Of a stretch of 64,000 bases of DNA, positions 57,992-64,000 are shown in pieces. The translations under genes were made by a program, and so were the position numbers. This DNA is from Aotearoamyces nothofagi. Its lineage: Eukaryota > Ascomycota > Leotiomycetes > Leotiales > Tympanidaceae. Each line of letters opens with the position of its first letter. The first letter of the stretch is position 1. The notes under the pieces were generated by a model. The model worked only from the letters and a program-made list of their open reading frames with translations. It made no database searches and was not told where the DNA came from. Location: positions 744,001 through 808,000 of the forward strand of contig JADDTR010000011.1 in the NCBI GenBank assembly GCA_015345905.1, read 5' to 3'.

Positions 57992-59095
57992 TCAAATCTT
58001 CGACTGCCGCATCTTCACACTATCTACACGCTTTCCCTCGTCATCTTGCTCCGCTACCTCTAGAGTCGGAAACTCCGCCGGCATTATCCTCCTTGGCGTC
58101 GCACCTTCAACAAGGGAATACCTTGAGAAATCCGCGACGCCATGTCTACGAAGAAAGTCTTCATCTAGGTCCAAAAGTCCACTGACTTCCTTTGCTGGGG
58201 ATCCCAGCATCGCCAAGATCGCGTCGGAGAAAATTGTCTAGCTTCGTTAGCCCTGATAAATACACAGCGCCATCACCTACAGGTTTCCTTAAATCTTTTC
58301 GACTTGAAGGATCGGCAACAGTTGTCTGTTGCGTCGCCGCCGATTCAATCGCCTAATTGCGTTAGAAATGAATATACAAGTCTAGGGTACTTACAACTGC
58401 TGGCCAGATGCTCGAGATGGCCATCTCAGTCTTTCCCTCCCTCACCCAATCCATAGCCAAACCTTTGGTTAGAACACTCATCCCAACCTTCCCTACGAGA
58501 GTTAGATTTGCCACAAATCAGTCGCTCAACGTACCCATAGCATACGCTGTCTTCCCACGAAAGAAGCGCGAATAAATCGGGGGCGAAACTACGATGATTC
58601 TCCCCTTCCACCCGTTCTTCTCGAAATATGGCAACGCAGCCTGAATAGTCCCATATAGCCCCTCCACATTGACCCGCTGCATGAGCTGGAACCGCTTCAT
58701 CGGCGTATTCGCGACTGATGCCCACCATATCGCGCCGGGGTTATAAATCACAACATCCAAACGCCCATAATGCTCAAAAGCCTTTGCGAATAGTTGCTGG
58801 ATGCTGGCAAAGTCTCGTGTGTCAACAGAGATCGCAATAGCCGCTCCGCCTGCATCGTGTATTTCGCGGGCAACTGTGCTTATAGTTGATTGAGAAGAGT
58901 TGGGATCCGGAGGGAACGGCGTACAAGTTGCAGTGTCGGAGGTGCTTTTTGCCGAAACGACTACTTGGAGGCTGTCAGGATGAGTTTAGAGAGTAGGTAG
59001 GAAACCATACCTGAATAGCCATTCCTGGCCAAATCAATCGCGACCTGACGTCCAATGCCTCGGCTGGCACCGATTATTATCGCAACCTTGGACAT
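57992..59095 (-). CDS. Short-chain dehydrogenase/reductase (HSDL2-like classical SDR)
   Basis: About five exons. Exon 1 begins at ATG 59095 and ends near 59011 (donor GTATGG). Further introns lie at about 58500-58545, 58360-58400 and 58240-58280. The cofactor motif is GASRGIG at residues 9-15, followed by NPGAIWWASV (the NAG-type motif with a Pro) and VVSPP in place of the usual Ser strand. The catalytic Tyr-x3-Lys is TAYAMGK, with the codon for the Gly split by an intron. The fold is a classical NAD(P)-dependent oxidoreductase with a ~55-residue C-terminal extension. Substrate is unknown. The active-site Ser is not obvious: VVSPPIYSRF has Ser at a plausible place. It is divergent from the GST-kappa gene, with 277 bp between starts. 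Confidence 0.85.
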
Positions 59096-59372
59096 TCTTG
59101 CTTCACATTGATTTCAAGGAACGCTGCTGCGACTTTAGAGGTCTATCGCAGCCCATCTTCGCCGTGGTTCGTATGCCGAGGCATGACGCTGATGTAGCCT
59201 ATGTTGATTAATCATTTACGAGTGGCCGAGGATTCGCGAAACGCGGGGATTATTGCGGGGATCTCCGTCCCGCATCAGCCTCAACGGCCGATGATGACCA
59301 GCTTCAATGTATTTCTGGTTACGCATCAGCAATCATTGTGAGAAGCTGTATCTCGGCATATGTTGAGTAGCT
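59096..59372. promoter_or_regulatory. Divergent promoter of SDR and GST-kappa genes
   Basis: A 277-bp spacer lies between two opposite start codons. Head-to-head spacing this short in fungi often means shared control. No TATA box or clear operator was recognised. Confidence 0.6.
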
Positions 59373-60224
59373 ATGGGTGGTAAAATAGACGCATACTTGG
59401 ACTGCGGTATGGGCATACAGGCAGGCACGTGATAACTGCTGATATAACCAGTTTCCCCATATTCCTACTTTGCAATCAAATACCTCCGAGAGCAACGTCC
59501 GATCCTCGAATCTTACGGAGTGGCTATTGAGTACGCCTCTGAGATCCCCAGCTCGGCATCTCACCTAACGCGAACTAGGTTCCACCCTATCTTCCTTGGC
59601 GGTGTCAATGTTGGCACAGGTCTGTACCGCTTCCCAATGATAAGCAGTCATTGACCCCGTCCAGGAAATACGCCCCCGTGGCAACTGCCAGCCAAAGCGG
59701 CATACACTGTCTTTGATCGTAAACGAGCCAACAAATACTTTGGAGTCCCTGACACACCTGCCCCAGACTTCTTCCCGATTCTCTCCATTCTAGTGAGTGG
59801 GCAGGTCTTTGGAGAGGCTAACACTGACAAGCACTAGCCTCAACGATGCATGATATACATCAAGGACAATTTTCCCCGGGAGAAATATGAGTCGGCATTT
59901 GTTTCGCTCTGGGTGGACATGTGGCAGCATCATGTCGATCCTAGTAAGCCAGAACTACTGGCGAAGACGCTTGCACGGAATTTCGACGAGCAGACCGTCA
60001 AGGAGATTATCGAAGCAGCTGGAACCCCAAAGTACAAGCAGGCGCTGGCGGATAACACGAAGCTGGTAATTGATCGAGGGGCGTTCGGGGCGCCATTCTT
60101 CTGGGTTAGAAACGACAAGGGCGACGAAGAGCCTTTTTTTGGGAGTGATAGATTTCATTATATGTTTGATTATTTGGGACTTCCTGTCTCTCATTTGTCT
60201 ATCAAGGAGAAGCCAAAACTATAG
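59373..60224 (+). CDS. Glutathione S-transferase kappa / 2-hydroxychromene-2-carboxylate isomerase family (DsbA fold)
   Basis: Five exons (59373-59406, 59452-59530, 59579-59619, 59665-59792, 59838-60224) give 222 residues, exactly the family size. The first exon is only 34 nt and ends inside the codon before the active site; the join gives DCVSPYSYFAIKYL, with catalytic Ser13 in the SPYS motif. Later exons restore FHPIFLGGVNVGTGN, the KAAYTVFDRKRANKY helix and the C-terminal cis-Pro segment RGAFGAPFFWV, then FFGSDRFHYM. Members conjugate glutathione in mitochondria or peroxisomes, or isomerise aromatic ring-cleavage products in degradation pathways. The pairing with an SDR suggests detoxification or aromatic catabolism. 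No clear targeting signal is seen. Confidence 0.93.
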
Positions 60225-60357
60225 ACTACTCATTATCGTTAACCGCATAAAGATTTACTGGGATTGCACTTTTATGCTCTCATTCTCCTTGAGAGCTACC
60301 CAAACCGATAGGCCGTTTGAACCGAGTTTCCCTAACCACGGCTCGAACCCCGTAGTT

Positions 60358-63152
60358 TTAGATTGCTAGTCCCTTTCCATCCTTTGTCCACTGATAGAGT
60401 GACAAGAATTCACGACGGCGCGCTTTATGCTGTTCATGATCAACCGTCATTGTGCCACGCACATTATACAGTGCTGACCGAAGGACCTTTCTGAAATTTC
60501 TCTGAACAGTGGTTAGCGCTGATACATATAACCCAAGGGACGACTCACCTGATATTCAGTACTCAGAGTCGCAACACAGACCTCGTGCGCTCGAATTATA
60601 GTCTCGCAAGCCTGACTAACCGTTTCGCTCGTTGCCATCTCCATCCTATCGGCAAATATCAACAAGATGAAGCTGCCGTGAAGCAAATAGATGCCGAACA
60701 GGTACGGCATGAAGCTGAGCTCGGGATCGAATTGAAGAATCTCCGATACGGCGGTCGCTGCTGATATAGCATGCGTAGCACACTTCACGAAGCTACTCGG
60801 CGTCACCCATTGATCGACGTCGTCGAGCATGTTGATCGGGTCCCAGCTGCCGTGCAGGAGGATATGCAGAGCATGGATGATATGCTTGCTATACCCGATG
60901 ACTGTCTTCTTCCTCGTCTGCTCCGCTGACCAAGGCCGCAGATCTCGATAGGTGCTGAAGATGCCCTGCGGCGAGGAATATGCCAAAGGTTGGTCCATGT
61001 CCGGAACGTTGAACACCAGCGCATCTTCAAATGCTTTCAGGGACGCTTCGCAGGTCTCCAGAGTGCTTTCAATCTGGAGGACTGCTGCCTCTCGACCTAG
61101 GAGGCTAAAGCGCGGGTGGCAGCTGAGATGATGGATCTCCACAATGTCTCCGAGGATCGTCATGAGTGGCAGGAAATACTCAAAGAGTCCGACGCCCGTG
61201 ATTGTTGTGGAAGGGCCATAGTAGCGGAGGAGTGGCTCCCGACTAATCTTTGCATCCAATTCCTGCCAGGTTGTTTCGTCAAGAGGCTGATAGAGGCGAC
61301 ACTCGGCATCGAGAATACTCAGCTGCGCATTATACGAGAGAGCAAGATGTCGATCAAGACAGAACAGAAGCCACCAAGTACGTCTCCTCTCCTCGTTCGC
61401 CTCTTCCATGGAGAGTCTGTCGCCTAGGCTCATGAATCCAGATCCGCTCTCACTACGGTCTCGTGTCGATTGGGCTGCTCTCTGAAACTCCACGTTATCC
61501 TGTTCCAAATTCATATTAAGCTCTTTTGCCAGTGCCCAAGCCTTTCTCCACCAAGTCAGGGAATCTCGTTTGGTATCTCCACCAGAAATGAAGACCGCGA
61601 TGAGAGTATACGTCATAACATCATCCAATGTCCCGAGTTGATAGTGGTGAAGTTCATCAGGTTCCGTATCAATGGTTCCGTTCTTCCGTGTTTGGCGATT
61701 TGAATCCTCATATGTACGGGGAGCTAGTCTTGTCAGTTCAGCATTCTTCACTAAATGAGCTCTCATACCTGAATTCGGGCTAGAATTTTCTTTCTTTCTA
61801 CGATGCAGGAGATCAACACAGACATTAAAGAGCTGATCACAGATCTTAGATCTCGCTCCCGAATATGTCTTGAAGACCTTTGCATCTGATGTTTGTGCTG
61901 TCACCCATAACATCGCTGCTAAGAGTGCTGGTGACGTGACTCTCGGCTTCACAAATCGAAGGAAGCTTTTCTTTCGAAAGATCTGCGTCAACACATACGG
62001 TGAGGCACATTCAAAAAGTGAATTTGATGGATCTCTAAAATATAGATCTAGAAGATCACAAGCTTCACTAGTGGCGATAATGGATTCGATATGAGGGAGC
62101 AATGGTCGCAGGACTGGGTAACGACAGTCAGGGTCTCCAACGCCAAGCGGTAGACGAAACTCGGGCTGAATATTGCCTGTAATCGGCTGCAACCTTCCTG
62201 ATGGGCCGTCATGTACTTCACTATATGGTGTACCTGTCTGAAACATTCCACCTGGTGATGGAAGATTGAGCTGAGATAATCCGCCCCGTTGATTAGCAGC
62301 TGAAGAGGCCTGTCGATTAATAGGTCGGTCTGAGAAGTGGGGACTATAATTCGTCTGTCCATGACCGTTCGGGAATGGAGAGACCTGGTTCTCTGTCCAA
62401 TCCAAGAATGGCTGAGTCGTATTTATCGGTGCATTATCCCCATGGTGTCCGAAATTTTGCGAGTTAATAGGACTCTCATTGGGTAGACTTTGGTTGTCTT
62501 GACTGTTTGTATACAACTGAGTGTCATTTGACACTGTGAGATATGATTGTTGAGTCTCGCTAGACTCGATCCGATCAGCTTGGCCATATGAGCCATGATA
62601 ATTGTCGTTAGATGATGGAGTTTCTTGGTTCACAGGATCCGAATATTCTGATATCTCTACAGAAGTCTGTTGATGAATTGTGCTACGAGTACTGGTCTGG
62701 TTACTAGTTGACGGTGAGTTCTGATGCTGAGGAGTCTCATTCGTATCCTTTGGAGCAGTTGCTTTGCTAGTTGAACCTAACTTTGCTCTTCTTCCGCGTC
62801 TCCTCTGTTCTCTTGTGTAGGTACAAACGAAATCATAGTCTATTTAGGAGAAGGGATATCATTTAGCCTGTAAACCGGATACGAGAATTCAACACAGGGT
62901 ACATACCTACGCAGTGTTGACTTGGTTTAACTACCGTCAGCCAAGAGGTAAACATATAAACAGGCGTTGGACTCACCAAGGCGTGTTCCCATCACATCTC
63001 GTCCTTGACGTACTACACTTATCACAAGCCCGCTTGGCCCTTTTCCGTCGGAATTCAGGTGAAGTCATATCTAACGCAATATTAGACTGGTTGGTATCAT
63101 GTAGAGCAAATGGTATATCCTCACCGTTTTCCCCGACGGGATTTCGCGTCAT
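60358..63152 (-). CDS. XlnR-family Zn2Cys6 transcription activator
   Basis: Four exons: 62977-63152, a 14-nt microexon 62907-62920 (TCAACACTGCGTAG), 60549-62839, and 60358-60501, giving 874 residues, close to the length of XlnR. With the microexon included, the zinc cluster is canonical: Cys43, 46, 53, 59, 62 and 69 (C-x2-C-x6-C-x5-C-x2-C-x6-C), followed by the basic TYTREQRRRGRRAK. The central fungal-specific domain has LDDVMTYTLIAVFISGGDTKRD, SLTWWRKAWALAKEL and EERRRTWWLLFCLDRHLALSY. The last intron joins LSTEYQ to RNFRKVLRSALYNVRGTM, and the end RRREFLSLYQWTKDGKGLAI is the XlnR C-terminal signature. XlnR-type proteins switch on hemicellulase and pentose-use genes in the nucleus. It could instead be AraR or another paralogue. 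Confidence 0.92.
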
Positions 63153-64000
63153 TTTAACTCGGATTTCTTGTTAAAAAGCAGTCATGAGATATTCAATAGC
63201 ACCGTAGTGGAACGAGATATCGTGCCGATGAAGTTCCGTGATCTTTGGGGTTATTGCTAGGATTGAGAAGAGATGTGCCGTTGCCAGAATCGTATGGTGA
63301 TATATTTGTCAAACCTGTATTCAACACCGGATGATATACTTTTGATGTTCGCAAACTTTGTGATATTTTTGATTGTTGGTATCTCGCGCCTACAGCACTC
63401 TTCGCTTGACTCCGTAAAGATGTCTCGGTCGTAGTACTCTATTTCCCCCATTGATGCCTGATAGCTAGTTCTCCTCCTGGTACGTCTCCGTGTGGGGAAC
63501 TGGAGATCCCCTTCTCATCGGGGATTATGTGTAAATAGGAGCGTTCAATGCTGGGGACAAGTGACTGCCCCGTAATCTTCATGCCGGTTAATTGAATCCC
63601 CGCCAAATTCTGCCATCGCTCCCCAATCGGCTATATTTGAGCGGTGAGCGGCAGAGGCGGGTAAATTCCCGGAACTCAATTATCCCCTCAGTCCCGTCGG
63701 GTAATTCATGCTAGTAGATCTTATGACTTCCTATCTCCGGTAAGATATTACATGAATTTCCCCGAGGTAAGAATCTATGCAGACTCGCATTGATATTTGA
63801 TATTTGATGTAGGCAAAGGCTCTGTTTTTCATATGCTCACCGATGCACCATTTCCATGTCTGTTTCCAACTTCTTGCGTAGATTCAAATCTAAATTCTCT
63901 ATGGCTAAATCAATAGTTGCACTCGATGAAACTGTACCTGTGAACCAAGGACACGCCAATGGACCACTTCTATCATCGATAGTTTCAAGGATAGTGTTTG
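63153..64000. other. Upstream region of the XlnR-family gene to window end
   Basis: Contains the promoter and 5' leader of the activator gene. Short open frames (for example 63257-63451 on the minus strand) have no motif. No intact gene is seen before the window edge. Confidence 0.6.

Noticed and set aside
1-64000. tRNA, rRNA and CRISPR genes
   Set aside because: Looked for T-loop GTTCGAATC-type strings and cloverleaf spacing; the few GTTCGAA-like hits (for example near 32503 and 60342) lack arms. No regularly spaced CRISPR-type repeats.

Overview
The window is nuclear DNA from a filamentous ascomycete (Pezizomycotina, probably Eurotiomycetes). The evidence is many short introns (about 47-205 bp, most 47-85 bp) with GT/AG ends, gene families typical of that group (an XlnR-type Zn2Cys6 activator, a TamA/Dal81-type regulator, DHA2 and MCT-type MFS transporters, a fungal ArAE/DUF2421 membrane protein), monocistronic genes on both strands, and an AT-rich island that looks like a repeat decayed by RIP. 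All exon joins come from reading the sequence (splice consensus plus frame and family continuity); nothing was run against a database.

Layout. 1.6-13.4 kb is a compact housekeeping block: class I sirtuin (-), a 1,120-residue ArAE/DUF2421 membrane protein (+), an IMPACT/UPF0029 protein (-), GAR transformylase (+) followed by two decayed copies of its own 3' end, an OGFr-domain protein (-) and a cyclopropane-fatty-acid-synthase-type methyltransferase (-). 15.1-21.9 kb is accessory: a DHA2 MFS pump, a TLC-domain protein, an MCT-type MFS carrier and a zinc alcohol dehydrogenase divergent from it. 22-26 kb is gene-poor, with one relic gene and a small nucleotidyltransferase-like gene. 26-32 kb is GC-rich: a disordered protein, a single-pass membrane protein and a MYND zinc-finger protein. 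32.6-44.1 kb carries a sugar MFS transporter, L-fuconate dehydratase and a DHDPS/HOGA-type aldolase, separated by repeat-rich spacers. 45.6-47.9 kb is the Dal81/TamA-like regulator, preceded by about 4.5 kb of GC-rich low-complexity DNA. 52.5-55.0 kb is an AT-rich retroelement fossil. 55-64 kb holds an inverted-repeat element, a frame-disrupted ankyrin gene, a divergent SDR/GST-kappa pair and an XlnR-family activator with a 14-nt microexon inside its zinc cluster.

Functional links. The sugar transporter, L-fuconate dehydratase and 2-keto-3-deoxy-acid-type aldolase could supply uptake, dehydration and cleavage steps of a deoxy-sugar-acid pathway, and an XlnR-family regulator lies 16-24 kb away. 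This is inferred from proximity and family. The non-coding parts are unusually rich in small inverted-repeat elements: one TA-flanked MITE and a set of related GC-rich palindromic modules present as three inverted pairs plus one stray core copy.
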